NCBI GenBank assembly: GCA_015055815.1
Contig: SVHM01000001.1
Location: 357,774-421,773, forward strand
Source of the DNA: Clostridiales bacterium
Lineage (GTDB): Bacteria; Bacillota; Clostridia; Christensenellales; UBA1242
Direction: 5' to 3'
DNA length: 64,000 nt
Each line of letters begins with the position of its first letter. Within the stretch, counting starts at the first letter, position 1. Position numbers and translations under genes: made by a program. The notes beneath the pieces are model-generated. The model saw only the letters and a program-made list of their open reading frames with translations. It had not been told where the DNA came from and did no database searches. Shown one piece after another: positions 26,880 to 37,200 of the stretch.

Positions 26880-27692
26880 TTATTTAGCTAGCCCCTGATA
26901 CAAATCATACTTGATTTGATACATTTGTGAATTTATGTTTTTAAGAAAATAATTTTCTGTTTTTTCGATAGTCTGAATAATAGCACTGTCCAAAAGCTCA
27001 TCAATTTTTATAAGTTTTAATTGTATTAAATTTACCGCTTCATTTGGTATTTTTAAAATGTTTTGCATAGTAGCAATAGATACCTTAACATCACCCCTTA
27101 AATCACTAAGCGAAGAACTCACCGCAAAATTATTTATTTCAGATTTATCAAACCTAATAGCAAGACTTCCCACTTCTTCTATTATCAAATCAATTAGTTT
27201 TAAGGCATCTTCTATTTCTTTGACTTGTTTGTTTTCATAATCATCAAACTTAATATTAATTGCAGAAAATTTTATATCCAAAATATCTATATCATAATTT
27301 GAATTTTTTATATTCTCTATTACCTTATTAGCGTCTTCTATTGAACTATAAATACTTCCAATGACATAAAACTTATTGTCCTTCTCCCAAACATATCCAC
27401 TTCCCCCTTGTATCATCAAACCAAGCCCCACTTGTCTACTCTCTTCAAAAGTGTCATATACGCCCATAGTCACAGCATAATGCTTCTTTTCGGAAATTTT
27501 AATCACCTTATCACCATACAGCAATAATGATGACACATTTCCTACCGTCAAAGCCTTACTAAAAAAACTGGCACAAAAAAAACAACCAATAATCAAAATA
27601 CAAATTAAAAAAAACTTTAAAAACCCTTTAAGTCTTTTAATAAAGGGCTTTTTTATTAATTTGATATCATCATAATATAAATTTTTTGGCAT
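26880..27692 (-). CDS. Membrane-anchored protein with SPOR-like domain
   Basis: The 270 residues comprise a basic N-terminus, one membrane segment (about 26-46), then a domain with YAVTMGVYDTFEESRQVGLG and KFYVIGSIYSSIEDANKVIE (about 65-130). This resembles the repeated strand-helix units of SPOR peptidoglycan-binding domains. The C-terminal half is helical. The topology is N-in, C-out. It is a single gene between lspA and the divergent groES. GGGAGAA lies upstream of the ATG. A sporulation or division role is plausible but not shown. Confidence 0.55.
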   Translation of the reverse strand: MPKNLYYDDIKLIKKPFIKRLKGFLKFFLICILIIGCFFCASFFSKALTVGNVSSLLLYGDKVIKISEKKHYAVTMGVYDTFEESRQVGLGLMIQGGSGYVWEKDNKFYVIGSIYSSIEDANKVIENIKNSNYDIDILDIKFSAINIKFDDYENKQVKEIEDALKLIDLIIEEVGSLAIRFDKSEINNFAVSSSLSDLRGDVKVSIATMQNILKIPNEAVNLIQLKLIKIDELLDSAIIQTIEKTENYFLKNINSQMYQIKYDLYQGLAK

Positions 27693-27837
27693 AAGATTTG
27701 AATTCTCCCACTTTCAATATGTTATAAAAATAGTGAAAAAGTAAAATATTTGTATTTCACCTAAAACCCATAATTTAAAAATGTTAATACAATAATATAT
27801 TTTCAATTTTTAAATTTTATACAAATAAGATTACTTT

Positions 27838-27865
27838 TTGACAAAAATTTATACCTTGGTAATTT
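27838..27865 (+). promoter_or_regulatory. Candidate groES-groEL promoter
   Basis: TTGACA (27838-27843), 16 bp, TAATTT (27860-27865). The -35 is perfect and the -10 poor. A small TTGG-N7-CCAA inverted repeat straddles it (27856-27870). No CIRCE element (TTAGCACTC-N9-GAGTGCTAA) is present in 27693-27912. Confidence 0.45.
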
Positions 27866-27912
27866 GCCAATATAAATTACATTATTTAAACTTTTATTAT
27901 AAGGAGAAAAGT

Positions 27913-28194
27913 ATGAATATTAAACCATTATTTGATAGAGTGGTAGTTAAAGAACTACCCGAAAAACCAGAAAAAATTGGCAATATCATTTTGCCAGAAA
28001 TAGCAAAAAAACCAGAAATTAGCGAAGTCGTAGCATTGGGAGTTGGCAAAATTGACGATAAAAATATAGACTTTACCGTTAAAATTGGCGACCATGTCAT
28101 CTACAATAAATTTGCAGGAAGCGAATTTAAAATAGATAATCAAATATACACCATTATTAAAGAAAAAGATATTTTAGCTATTATAGAAAAATAA
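27913..28194 (+). CDS. groES: Co-chaperonin GroES
   Basis: Lid of the GroEL folding chamber. The 93 residues start at MNIKPLFDRVVVKELP, directly after a perfect AAGGAGA (27901-27907). The open frame extends 25 codons further 5' but without a ribosome binding site. The mobile loop region (GNIILPEIAKKPEISEVVALG, about 23-43) and the YTIIKEKDILAIIE end are typical. It is followed 10 bp later by groEL. These two genes are on the plus strand, opposite to their neighbours. Confidence 0.96.
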   Translation: MNIKPLFDRVVVKELPEKPEKIGNIILPEIAKKPEISEVVALGVGKIDDKNIDFTVKIGDHVIYNKFAGSEFKIDNQIYTIIKEKDILAIIEK

Positions 28195-28204
28195 GGAGAA
28201 AATC

Positions 28205-29836
28205 ATGTCAAAACAAATGTTAACAGGCTTTGAAGCCATAAAAAAACTAGAAAACGGAGTAAAAAAACTCTCTAACGCAGTTAAAATCACACTTGGACCA
28301 AAGGGCAGAAACGTAGTACTTGATAGGAAATTTAGCACCCCACTAATTACTAACGACGGCGTAACAATTGCCAAAGAAATCACCCTTCCCGACCCTTTTG
28401 AAAATATGGGTGCAAACTTAATAAAAGAAGTAAGCATAAAAACAAATGAAGTTGCGGGAGACGGAACAACAACGGCATGTATATTAGCAGAAGCAATTGT
28501 GTCGGAAGGTGTAAAAAACTACACAGCAGGAGCAAATCCCGTAATACTTAAAAAAGGCATACAAAAAGCAATAGATGTAGCAGTAAATCATTTAAAGAAA
28601 ATATCGACACCAGTATCAAGTTCAAAAGAAATATTCCAAATCGCATCCATAAGTGCAGGAGATGAAGAAATAGGCAGACTTATTTCTGATGGCTTTGACA
28701 AAGTTGGCAAAGATGTCGTCATAACAGTTGAAGAAAGCAAAACTCTTAAAACAGAACTAAAAATTGTCGAAGGTATGCAGTTTGACAAAGGATATTTGTC
28801 TCCTTACATGATTAACAACACAGAAAAAATGGAATGCAACCTTACCGACTGCTATGTACTTGTTACAGATAAAAAAATCAAACATTTAAATGATATTCTA
28901 GGCGTGCTAGAACAAGTATCCCAAAGTGGCAAACCCCTATTAATAATCGCAGAAGATATGGAAACTGAAGTTTTAAGCACATTAGTTTTGAATAAGCTAA
29001 GGGGCGCTTTAAATGTTGTAGCGGTAAAAGCCCCAGGATACGCAGATAAAAGAAAAGCCATGTGTGAAGATATCGCAACATTATGTGGCGGAACATTTAT
29101 TTGTGACGAACTTGGACTTGACTTAAAAGAAACAGATATTACAAAGCTAGGACTAGCAAGTTCTATAAAAGTTACAAAAGATAGCACTACCATTTCAGGC
29201 GGAAATGGAGATAAAGAAAAAATCGAAAATAGGATAAAAGAAATAAAAAGCCAAATTGAAGTAGCCGAAAGCGAATTTGATAAAAACAGACTTCAAGAAC
29301 GACTTGCAAAACTTGCTGGTGGTATTGCAGTAATTTATGTTGGAAGTGCAACAGAAATTGAAATGCAAGAGAAAAAATTAAGAATTGAAGATGCAATTGA
29401 AGCTACAAAAAGCGCCGTTCAAGAAGGTGTAGTTTGTGGCGGTGGTATTGCACTTCTTAGTTGTAGTAAAGTTGTTGAAGAACTAGTAAACACTCTCGAT
29501 GGAGATGAAAAAACAGGTGCAAACATTGTACTTAATTCATTATTTGCACCTATAAAAATGATTACCGCCAATGCTGGAATTGACGGCTCAGTCATTATAG
29601 ATAAAATTTTAAATTCCAACAAGAAAAATTTTGGATACAATGCACTAACCAATGAATTTGTAGATATGATAGAATGTGGTATTATCGACCCTACAAAAGT
29701 TACAAGGTCGGCACTTGAAAATGCTTCAAGTGTAGCATCTACCCTTCTTACAACCGAAGTCTTAGTATGTGATATTGACGAAAAAATTGACACCAAAAAT
29801 CCAAATGCAATTCCACAAGGTTATGGCATTTATTAA
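28205..29836 (+). CDS. groEL: Chaperonin GroEL
   Basis: 60-kDa ring chaperonin, 543 residues. ATP-site motifs are KITLGPKGRNVVLD (about 27-40) and EVAGDGTTTACILAEAI (about 82-98). The late signature VQEGVVCGGGIALL is near 395-410, followed by NAGIDGSVI. The C-terminus ends NPNAIPQGYGIY without the Gly-Gly-Met tail, common in Clostridia-like lineages. AAGGAGA lies before the ATG. It ends at a bidirectional terminator (29926-29955). Sequence is somewhat diverged but complete. Confidence 0.97.
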   Translation: MSKQMLTGFEAIKKLENGVKKLSNAVKITLGPKGRNVVLDRKFSTPLITNDGVTIAKEITLPDPFENMGANLIKEVSIKTNEVAGDGTTTACILAEAIVSEGVKNYTAGANPVILKKGIQKAIDVAVNHLKKISTPVSSSKEIFQIASISAGDEEIGRLISDGFDKVGKDVVITVEESKTLKTELKIVEGMQFDKGYLSPYMINNTEKMECNLTDCYVLVTDKKIKHLNDILGVLEQVSQSGKPLLIIAEDMETEVLSTLVLNKLRGALNVVAVKAPGYADKRKAMCEDIATLCGGTFICDELGLDLKETDITKLGLASSIKVTKDSTTISGGNGDKEKIENRIKEIKSQIEVAESEFDKNRLQERLAKLAGGIAVIYVGSATEIEMQEKKLRIEDAIEATKSAVQEGVVCGGGIALLSCSKVVEELVNTLDGDEKTGANIVLNSLFAPIKMITANAGIDGSVIIDKILNSNKKNFGYNALTNEFVDMIECGIIDPTKVTRSALENASSVASTLLTTEVLVCDIDEKIDTKNPNAIPQGYGIY

Positions 29837-29925
29837 AGTAAAAGATTTTTATGAATTATAAAATAACATATTAAATATGTAAAAATAGTTTAGATAATAA
29901 CTTTTGCATACTATTATGCAAATCA

Positions 29926-29955
29926 CAAAAAAGTGAGCGATTTGCTCACTTTTTC
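29926..29955. terminator. Bidirectional terminator between groEL and the RluA-like gene
   Basis: Hairpin AAAAAGTGAGC / GCTCACTTTTT with a five-base loop. A and T tracts on both sides allow it to serve groEL (plus) and the pseudouridine synthase (minus). Confidence 0.85.
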
Positions 29956-29956
29956 T

Positions 29957-30649
29957 TTATTTAACAGCATTCAAATTAAAGACATTCCATGGGGTTATTT
30001 CTTCATTTGGATATACTTTAAATGTCATATTTTCTTTTGTTGTTGGGTGAACAAATTTAAGTTCATATGACCAAAGTGCAAGGTTATGACCTTTGGCAAG
30101 TTTATCCCCGCCATATCTCACATCACCATAAATTGGACACCCAATATGCTTCATTTGTACTCTTATTTGATGACTTCTACCAGTAATAAGTTCAACTTTT
30201 ACAAGAGACACTTTTTCTTTTTCTTCTATTACTTCATAATTAAGTTCAGCCCTTTTAGCCCCTGTAGTAAGTTCAGGCACTACCATAACCGTATTTGTTC
30301 TTGCATTCTTTTGTAAGTAATTTACAAGCTTTGACCTTTTCTCTCTTGGTTTACCATTAACCACCGCTAAATAATTTTTAGTAAGTACACCTTCTTGAAT
30401 TTCTTGAGTAAGTCTACTAGCAGCTTTACTAGTTTTTGCAAACACCATTACCCCACCAGTTGGTCTATCAAGTCTATGCACCATACCAACATATACATTA
30501 CCCGGTTTATTTTCTTTCTCTTTAATGTATTCTTTTACCATTGTAAGCAAGTCTTTATCTTTGCTTTCATCTTCTTGTGTTGGTATGTTTTGTGGTTTTA
30601 TTACAACTATTACATGATTATCTTCATAAATTACTTTTAATTCTTCCAT
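29957..30649 (-). CDS. RluA-family pseudouridine synthase without S4 domain
   Basis: Catalytic domain only, 230 residues. It starts VIYEDNHVIVVIKPQNIPTQ, has the catalytic aspartate in MVHRLDRPTGGVMVFAKT, and has the RNA-binding signature GRSHQIRVQMKHIGCPIYGD. Lack of an S4 domain places it with RluA/RluC-like or tRNA-modifying members. The target base cannot be told. It is 27 bp downstream of the zinc-locus lipoprotein gene and may be transcribed with it. Confidence 0.9.
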   Translation of the reverse strand: MEELKVIYEDNHVIVVIKPQNIPTQEDESKDKDLLTMVKEYIKEKENKPGNVYVGMVHRLDRPTGGVMVFAKTSKAASRLTQEIQEGVLTKNYLAVVNGKPREKRSKLVNYLQKNARTNTVMVVPELTTGAKRAELNYEVIEEKEKVSLVKVELITGRSHQIRVQMKHIGCPIYGDVRYGGDKLAKGHNLALWSYELKFVHPTTKENMTFKVYPNEEITPWNVFNLNAVK

Positions 30650-30676
30650 AGTATCTCCAAATTTTTATAAAATCTA

Positions 30677-31066
30677 TTACACAAACTCAGTTATTTTTAA
30701 GTATGGTTTTTCTACATTATTTTTTGTATATGTAGAAAACTCTCCCACAACTATTATACCATCTTTATTTTCAGTTGGGAATACCATTTTATCATTTCCC
30801 AACTTAACTTCTAGTTTCCATGTACAACAAACATTATCTGTCTCTGTCAAATAGTAATAAGCACTACCATTCGACTTTAAATCACCTTTTATTTTAATCG
30901 TTTTGTTTTTATAATTCTTAGGGTTTTCTTTCATATTTGTCACAACTTCATATCTAAACTGAAAGCCTGTCGTCGACAAATCATGGTCAATATTACTACT
31001 ACCACATGCAGTAATGAATGTACATAAAATAACTAGTACAAAAGTTGCAATCATTTTTAATTTCAT
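30677..31066 (-). CDS. Lipoprotein linked to zinc uptake genes
   Basis: The 129 residues carry a lipoprotein signal peptide (MKLKMIATFVLVILCTFITAC), the lipobox being ITAC with the lipidated Cys near residue 21. The mature part is a small beta domain (KTIKIKGDLKSNGSAYYYL..., then KLEVKLGNDKMVFP), probably of OB-fold type judging from the alternating strands. No cluster of His residues is present, so direct zinc binding is not evident. It is 1 bp after znuB, so it is part of the zinc operon. The function is unknown. Confidence 0.65.
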   Translation of the reverse strand: MKLKMIATFVLVILCTFITACGSSNIDHDLSTTGFQFRYEVVTNMKENPKNYKNKTIKIKGDLKSNGSAYYYLTETDNVCCTWKLEVKLGNDKMVFPTENKDGIIVVGEFSTYTKNNVEKPYLKITEFV

Positions 31067-31067
31067 T

Positions 31068-31910
31068 CTATACCCTTCTTGTTTCTCTTAAAATTACTTC
31101 TAAACACCAACATACAAAGTATACAAAAATATTAATAATCACAATAGTTGAGCCTACAGGAGTTCCCCATAATAAATGAAGTAGTATCCCCAAAACCGAA
31201 TTAATAACACTTATTATACTTGCAAATATTATAACCCATTTATAACTTTTAAACAATCTAATTGCACTAATAGCAGGAAAAACAATAAGTGCTGAAATTA
31301 AAAGCGACCCTACAAGCTTCATTGCAAGAACAATAACAATTCCTACAATTACAGCCAAAATATTATTATAAAGGGCAGTTTTTACTCCAGTTGCCTTTGA
31401 AAAGTTTTCATCAAAGGTAATAGCAAAAATTTTATTGTGAAAGAATATAAAATAAATTAGCACAAATATCGTAAGCCCTACACAAAGCCAAACATCAAAA
31501 TTACTAAGAGTTAATATTGACACTGAGCCAAATAAAGTTGAACATACATCACCCGAAATATTAGCAGATGCCGAAAACAAATCAACTATTAAGTATCCAA
31601 AAGCCAATGCTCCAACTGAAAGCATAGCAATTGCACTGTCATTTTTTACCTTCCCCCTATTTGTAAGCCTAATAAGGATAATTGCTACAAGTATTGTAAT
31701 TGGTAGCATCAGATACATATCGGCAACAGTTAAAACCATAGCAATAGACATTCCCCCAAATGCAACGTGAGAAAGTCCATCACCAATCATTGCATATCTT
31801 TTTAAAACTAATGTCACACCCAAAATAGCACAACAAAGTGAAATAAGAATGGCAACGATTAATGCTTTGATTACAAAGTCGTGCTGAAAAAACATAATAA
31901 GTTTGTCCAT
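31068..31910 (-). CDS. znuB: Zinc ABC transporter permease ZnuB
   Basis: ABC-3 family membrane subunit with about eight membrane segments, 280 residues. It contains LKRYAMIGDGLSHVAFGGMS, the cytoplasmic coupling region typical of Zn/Mn permeases, and LLISALIVFPAISAIRLF. Its start overlaps the znuC stop. Together with ZnuA and ZnuC it imports Zn2+ (or Mn2+). Zinc is favoured by the His-rich ZnuA and the Zur-like palindrome. Confidence 0.92.
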   Translation of the reverse strand: MDKLIMFFQHDFVIKALIVAILISLCCAILGVTLVLKRYAMIGDGLSHVAFGGMSIAMVLTVADMYLMLPITILVAIILIRLTNRGKVKNDSAIAMLSVGALAFGYLIVDLFSASANISGDVCSTLFGSVSILTLSNFDVWLCVGLTIFVLIYFIFFHNKIFAITFDENFSKATGVKTALYNNILAVIVGIVIVLAMKLVGSLLISALIVFPAISAIRLFKSYKWVIIFASIISVINSVLGILLHLLWGTPVGSTIVIINIFVYFVCWCLEVILRETRRV

Positions 31911-32647
31911 TACTCTTCCCCTTTATTATTAATTACAATAATTTCTTCTTGCTCAACACCAAAGTTTTTTGCATATTCACTTTCAAGAAAATCTTTCTTG
32001 GTACCAACAAATTTTATATTATCTTTCATATATACAATTTTAGTTGCATTACCAATTACCCTTTCCAAATCATGAGTAACCATACAAATCGTAATATTAT
32101 TGTCTCTATTAAGTTTAGAAATAAGATTATAAAATTGTTTTATTGACCTACCGTCCAAATTATTGGTTGGCTCGTCAAGAAATAGCATCTCATCAGTAGC
32201 ACATAATGCCCTTGCAAGAAGAACTCTTTGTTGTTGACCACCCGACAATTCTTTGAAACTTTTTGAACTATGTTCATAAACACCTAGTTCTTTTAATACA
32301 CAATCGGCTTTATCTTTTTCTTGTGAAGAATAGAACGGTCTCCACCCCATTCTTCCAACAAAACCTGACATAACAATCTCTTTAACCGTTGCCGGAAAAT
32401 CTTTCTGAAGTTCTGTCTGTTGTGGCAAAAAACCAATTAATTTTCTATTGAAATCTTTATCAAAAATAACCTTACCAGATAAAGGCTTATTAAGACCAAG
32501 TATTGTTTTTAAAAGTGTACTCTTACCACTTCCATTTTCTCCAACAATACACACAAAATCTCCCTTATCTACCGCAAAATTTATATCTTTGCACACTACC
32601 TTTTCAGGATATCCTATACTTAATTTTTTACATTCAAAAATATTCAT
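31910..32647 (-). CDS. znuC: Zinc ABC transporter ATP-binding protein ZnuC
   Basis: ABC ATPase of 245 residues. Walker A is GENGSGKST (about 37-45), the Q-loop is LPQQTELQKDFP, the ABC signature is LSGGQQQRVLLARAL, Walker B is EMLFLDEPTNNLD, and the H-loop is MVTHD. It is flanked by and overlaps znuA and znuB. Identification as the ATPase of this importer is firm; the metal is inferred. Confidence 0.93.
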   Translation of the reverse strand: MNIFECKKLSIGYPEKVVCKDINFAVDKGDFVCIVGENGSGKSTLLKTILGLNKPLSGKVIFDKDFNRKLIGFLPQQTELQKDFPATVKEIVMSGFVGRMGWRPFYSSQEKDKADCVLKELGVYEHSSKSFKELSGGQQQRVLLARALCATDEMLFLDEPTNNLDGRSIKQFYNLISKLNRDNNITICMVTHDLERVIGNATKIVYMKDNIKFVGTKKDFLESEYAKNFGVEQEEIIVINNKGEE

Positions 32648-33600
32648 TATTTCGCCTTTTTTAAATTATCTAAATTTTCTTTCATAATATCTATATAATG
32701 TGAATTTTTTATATTTTTTTCTGAAATAGTTTGACATGAATTTAACCTTAAAATTTCAATATCTTGATTAGCACAACCATTAACAATATTTTTTGCAACT
32801 GTATCTTTTGTACTCTCTAAAATATAAATACTTTTTGCATTTTTCTCATTAATATTATCAATCATTTTTGCTATTGCTTCACTACTTGCATTTGCATCAG
32901 TTGAACAAGATGGAAACAATGCCAAATAATCTAAATTATAATCGTTCATAAGATAAGCAAAAGGAAATCTATCCGCTACAATTATTTCCTTACCCAAACC
33001 ACTCAAAGTCTCCATGTATTCCTTTTCAAGGTTTGTAAGTTTTGTTAAATATGAATTATAATTTTTTTCAATTAATTTTGTAAGTTCAGGGAATACCTTT
33101 AATAAATTTTCTTTTATTGCAGTTGTCATTTTTATAGCATTTTTCACACTAAGCCAAATATGCTCATCAAAACTTTCTTCATCATGCTTATGATTATGCT
33201 CATCATGACAAATTGTACCGTCTTCTCCAATATGCACCTTATCTACGCAATCAATAAGTTTAAGAAGTTTTATATCAGTATTTTCACTACTTTCAATAGT
33301 CTTATCTAACCATCTATTATCACTATCTCCACCAATTGCAATAAGCAGTTCACAATTACCTATAGCAATTATCTCTTGTGCATTCGGCTCAAAGTTATGC
33401 AAATCTCCCCCACCACTCTGCAAAAGTATAAGTTCTTCATCCGAGCCAAGAAGTTCTCTTGCAATATCGTAAACAGGGAATGTAGTCACAATAACTTTTG
33501 CGTATTTTTCATTTGTTACAAAATAAACAACACACAAACACCCTATTGCCAAAAGCAATATAAGTGACGTTATTGCAATAACCAATTTACCCTTTTTCAT
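32647..33600 (-). CDS. znuA: Zinc-binding solute-binding protein ZnuA
   Basis: Extracellular metal-binding protein of the importer. The start at 33600 is preferred (GGGAG upstream) over a TTG four codons earlier. An N-terminal hydrophobic segment acts as signal or anchor. No perfect lipobox is seen (VVYFVTNEK follows), so it may be membrane-anchored by an uncleaved segment. The His/Asp-rich loop HDEHNHKHDEESFDEH (about residues 140-155) is typical for zinc, and further ligand sites are in DLHNFEP and FAYLMNDYNLDYLALFP. The Zur-like palindrome 33611-33631 lies immediately upstream. Confidence 0.92.
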   Translation of the reverse strand: MKKGKLVIAITSLILLLAIGCLCVVYFVTNEKYAKVIVTTFPVYDIARELLGSDEELILLQSGGGDLHNFEPNAQEIIAIGNCELLIAIGGDSDNRWLDKTIESSENTDIKLLKLIDCVDKVHIGEDGTICHDEHNHKHDEESFDEHIWLSVKNAIKMTTAIKENLLKVFPELTKLIEKNYNSYLTKLTNLEKEYMETLSGLGKEIIVADRFPFAYLMNDYNLDYLALFPSCSTDANASSEAIAKMIDNINEKNAKSIYILESTKDTVAKNIVNGCANQDIEILRLNSCQTISEKNIKNSHYIDIMKENLDNLKKAK

Positions 33601-33610
33601 AACCACTCCC

Positions 33611-33631
33611 AAATGCGAACGTTTCGCATTT
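33611..33631. promoter_or_regulatory. Zur/Fur-like operator of the zinc operon
   Basis: Perfect 9-bp inverted repeat AAATGCGAA-CGT-TTCGCATTT between the znuA promoter and its start. Position and symmetry suit a Fur-family zinc repressor site. The divergent zur/fur gene is about 165 bp away. Confidence 0.7.
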
Positions 33632-33639
33632 ACAAATAT

Positions 33640-33668
33640 AATATAAATGATATAACAAATATTGTCAA
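33640..33668 (-). promoter_or_regulatory. Promoter of znuA-znuC-znuB
   Basis: Minus strand TTGACA (33663-33668), 17 bp, TATATT (33640-33645), directly upstream of the palindrome at 33611-33631. Repressor bound there would block initiation or clearance. Confidence 0.75.
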
Positions 33669-33796
33669 GGCTAATTTGACAAATAATTTATTAGGATATA
33701 TAATAAATTATATTTAGACAAAATTAGACAAAAACACCCCACAAACAAATTTAAAAAATTAAGTATAATATGTTAAACTAAAAATAGGAAAAAATT

Positions 33797-34168
33797 ATGA
33801 AAAACACCAAGACAAGAAAAAGAGTTTTAGAAAAATTATCTTCACAAAACCCAATGACAGCAAGTGACCTTTATGATATCTTAAAAGACGAAGATATTAC
33901 CCTATCTTCAATATATAGAACACTTGATACTTTTACCAAAGAAGAAATTGTAATCAAGGACACTACAAATAATGGCACAGCCATATACACCCTAAAAGGC
34001 GATACTCACAATCATTTTTTAGAGTGTAAAAAGTGTCATAAAAAAATCACTCTTGAATATTGTCCTTATCACAAAGTTAATGAGAAAATCAAAAAAACAG
34101 CAAACTTTACAGTAGACGAACATAATGTTGTTATTTACGGCACTTGTAAAGATTGCAATCAAAATTAG
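33797..34168 (+). CDS. zur: Fur-family transcriptional regulator, probably Zur
   Basis: Metal-responsive DNA-binding protein of 123 residues. The N-terminal winged helix (MTASDLYDILKDEDITLSSIYRTL) is followed by a metal-sensing domain with HNHFLECKKCH (Cys77, Cys80) and GTCKDCN (Cys117, Cys120), forming the structural zinc site. It is divergent from the zinc uptake operon, so zinc sensing is the most economical assignment. PerR or Fur would be alternatives. It is shorter than typical Fur (about 140). AGGA precedes the ATG. Confidence 0.85.
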   Translation: MKNTKTRKRVLEKLSSQNPMTASDLYDILKDEDITLSSIYRTLDTFTKEEIVIKDTTNNGTAIYTLKGDTHNHFLECKKCHKKITLEYCPYHKVNEKIKKTANFTVDEHNVVIYGTCKDCNQN

Positions 34169-34195
34169 CCATCTCAAATGGTATTATGCAAACAC

Positions 34196-34226
34196 AAAAA
34201 ATGCTAGGAATTTCCTAGCATTTTTT
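34196..34226. terminator. Bidirectional terminator between zur and ileS
   Basis: Strong hairpin AAAAAATGCTAGGA / TCCTAGCATTTTTT, usable in both directions for the converging genes. Confidence 0.9.
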
Positions 34227-34231
34227 ATATT

Positions 34232-37200
34232 TTAATTCTTCTTCAATTCATATTTAACTATCTTGTCATCCACTTCGATATCTTTTGAAATATCTGGAGT
34301 AAATGACTTTTCGTTAAATGAAACAGCAAGTACTTCCGTTTTGATTTTTTCACTATTTGAAGTTAAGATATTTGTAATATTTTCATCATCAGATGTAATA
34401 TTAATTTCAATTCTATCGTCAATTTCGAAGTTTGCTTCTTTTCTTAGAACTTGTGCATTTCTAATAATTTCTCTCAATATTCCTTCATTTACAAGCTCTT
34501 GAGTTAATGTAGTATCAAGAACTACAGTCATACCATTTTCACTTTCTAAGATAAATTCTTTCTTTGGTTTAGAATTTTTTACAAACAATTCGCTATCAAA
34601 CTCTTCAAAACCTTCTACTTTTACTTTGCCATTATCAAAGCTTTCTACATAACTTTGCATTACTTCATCAGAAGTTTTATCAAGGGCTTCTTTCATCTTT
34701 TGAACATCACCCTTAAGTACCCTTCCTGCATTACGGAAGTTTAGTGTCAAATAATGGTCGTTAAATGTTTCAACGTCAGTAGAAAGTTCTATTTCTTTGA
34801 TATTAAGTTCATCTTCAATCAATGATTTGTAATTTTCTATAGCGTTAAGTGTATTTTTATCTTCATTTATAACAAATGCTTTCTTTAATGGTTGTTTAAC
34901 TTTTAAATTATTTTCATTTCTAAGTTTCAAAGCTGATGCAATAATTGACCTAACAATGTCTGTTTGTTCAAGTAGACTAGTATCTGTAATTTTATAAGTT
35001 GCAATTTTAAATTTAGAAAGCATTACACTAAGTGTCTCATTTGGCTCTACTTCTCTTACTTGATTTTGCCAAATGTATTCCATCATAAATGGCATAATTG
35101 GAGCCATAACCATTGCGGTATTCTTAATTGCATATTCTAGACAGAAGTAAGCATTTAATTTGTCGCCATCTTCTTCATTCTTCCAAAACCTTCTTCTATT
35201 AACTCTAATATACCAATTTGAAAGGTCATCAATATATCTTTCGAATTCACTTACAACTTCGCAAGTTTTAACTTGTTCATAGTATTCTTGTGACTTTGTA
35301 GCAAATTCATTAGTTCTAGCAATCAACCACTTATCTGTTATAGTCAAATCTTCTTCTTTTGGAAGATAACCATCAAGTTTCGGATTATCAATAATAGCAT
35401 AAGTATTAAAGAACACAAATACATTCCAAAGTGATAATAATCTACGTCTTACTTCATCAGTACTATCATAACTAAATATTACGTCGCTTTGTGGGTTTGT
35501 TGAACAGAAAGTATACCTAATAATATCTGCACCGATATTATCAAAAGCTTCGTTAAGTGGAATATTATTAGGGCTTGATTTTGATAGTTTCTTGCCGTCT
35601 TGAGCAAGAAGTGAGCCATATGTCGAAACCTTCTTGTATGGGCTTTTACCAGTCAATGCAACACCCATAACAAGCATTGAATAGAACCATAATCTAATTT
35701 GCTCTTTCATTTCAATAACACATTCAGCAGGATAGTTCTCTTCCCAGAACTTTCTATCACTAAAGTATTTATTTGTACTAAATGGAGCAATACCAGCGTC
35801 TAACCAACAATCCCCTACATCTTTAATTCTTTCAATATGACTACCACATTTAGGACATTTAATTTTAACTTCGTCAATGTATGGTCTATGAAGATGTGGA
35901 AGTTTATCTACCAATTCTGGTTGCACTGCCATTTCTTTCAATTCTTCTTTGCTTCCAAGTACTACTTTTTCGCCACAATCTGGACATACATAAATAGGAA
36001 GTGGCAAACCATAATATCTCTTTCTTGAGATTGACCAATCTCCCATATTTGTTAGCCAGTCAATCATACGTTTTTCATAGAACGCTGGTTGCCATTCAAC
36101 TTTCTTAGCTTCTTCAATAAGCATTGGTCTAATTTCATCCATTGAAATCGCCCATTCTTTTATAAGTCTAAATAAAATTGGACTTTTACATCTCCAACAA
36201 TGTGGATATCTATGAGTATAATCATGGAAATAATAAAGTTTATTTCTCTTCTTTAATTCATCAAATATTAAATCTCTTATTTCATCTTTGTTAGCATCTA
36301 GACCAGAAAGGAAACCAAAGTTATCATAGAATATACCGCCATCATCAATAGGACAAACATTAGGAAGCCCTAAAGACTGACCAAGTTCAAAGTCTTCTGC
36401 ACCACACCCTGGAGCGATATGAACAGAACCCGCTCCTTCAGTAGCATCTACTTGATCCCATGCAACAATTTTATGAGTAAAGTTTTGAAGTGGCAATTCT
36501 TCGAAACAAGTTTCATACTCAAGTCCAACAAGTTCACTACCCATAACAGTTCTTTCAACAGATACGATATCATCTTTAAGAACTTTTGTAGCAGTAGAAC
36601 ACACACAAATAAGTTTGTCATCGGACTTAACTTTACAAATAGAATATTCAAGTTCAGGATTAACAGCAACTGCTACGTTAGATGACAATGTCCATGGCGT
36701 TGTAGTCCAAACAAGAATTCTAAAATCTTCACCTTTAACTGGAAGCTTAATAAATACAGCCTTACAAGTATCATTCCTATAAGCATCACCATCAGCCATT
36801 TCATGTTCAGAAAGACTAGTTCCGCATCTTGTACACCAAGGCATTGGTCTATATTTTTCAATAAGCCATCCTTTTTCATGACAAGTCTTCAAGAAATGCC
36901 AAATAGTAGTGATATTCTCATCTGAATTTGTATAGTAACTATCATCCCAGTTCATCCATTGACCAAGTCTTATAGACTGCTCAGTCATTTTGCTCGAACA
37001 TTTTCTAACCTTTTCCATACAATATTCAGTAAACTTATCTATACCAAATTTTTCGATATCTTTTTTAGAGTTTAACCCCAAATCTTTCTCTGCATTAACT
37101 TCAACCCAAAGACCTTGTGCGTCAAAACCATTTTGGTAATGCATATCATGACCAGTAATCGCACGATATTTAATCATTGCATCCTTCAAAGATCTTCCAA

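Noticed and set aside
28588..29796. Several minus-strand frames inside groEL
   Set aside because: They are antisense shadows of a conserved gene with no start signals of their own.
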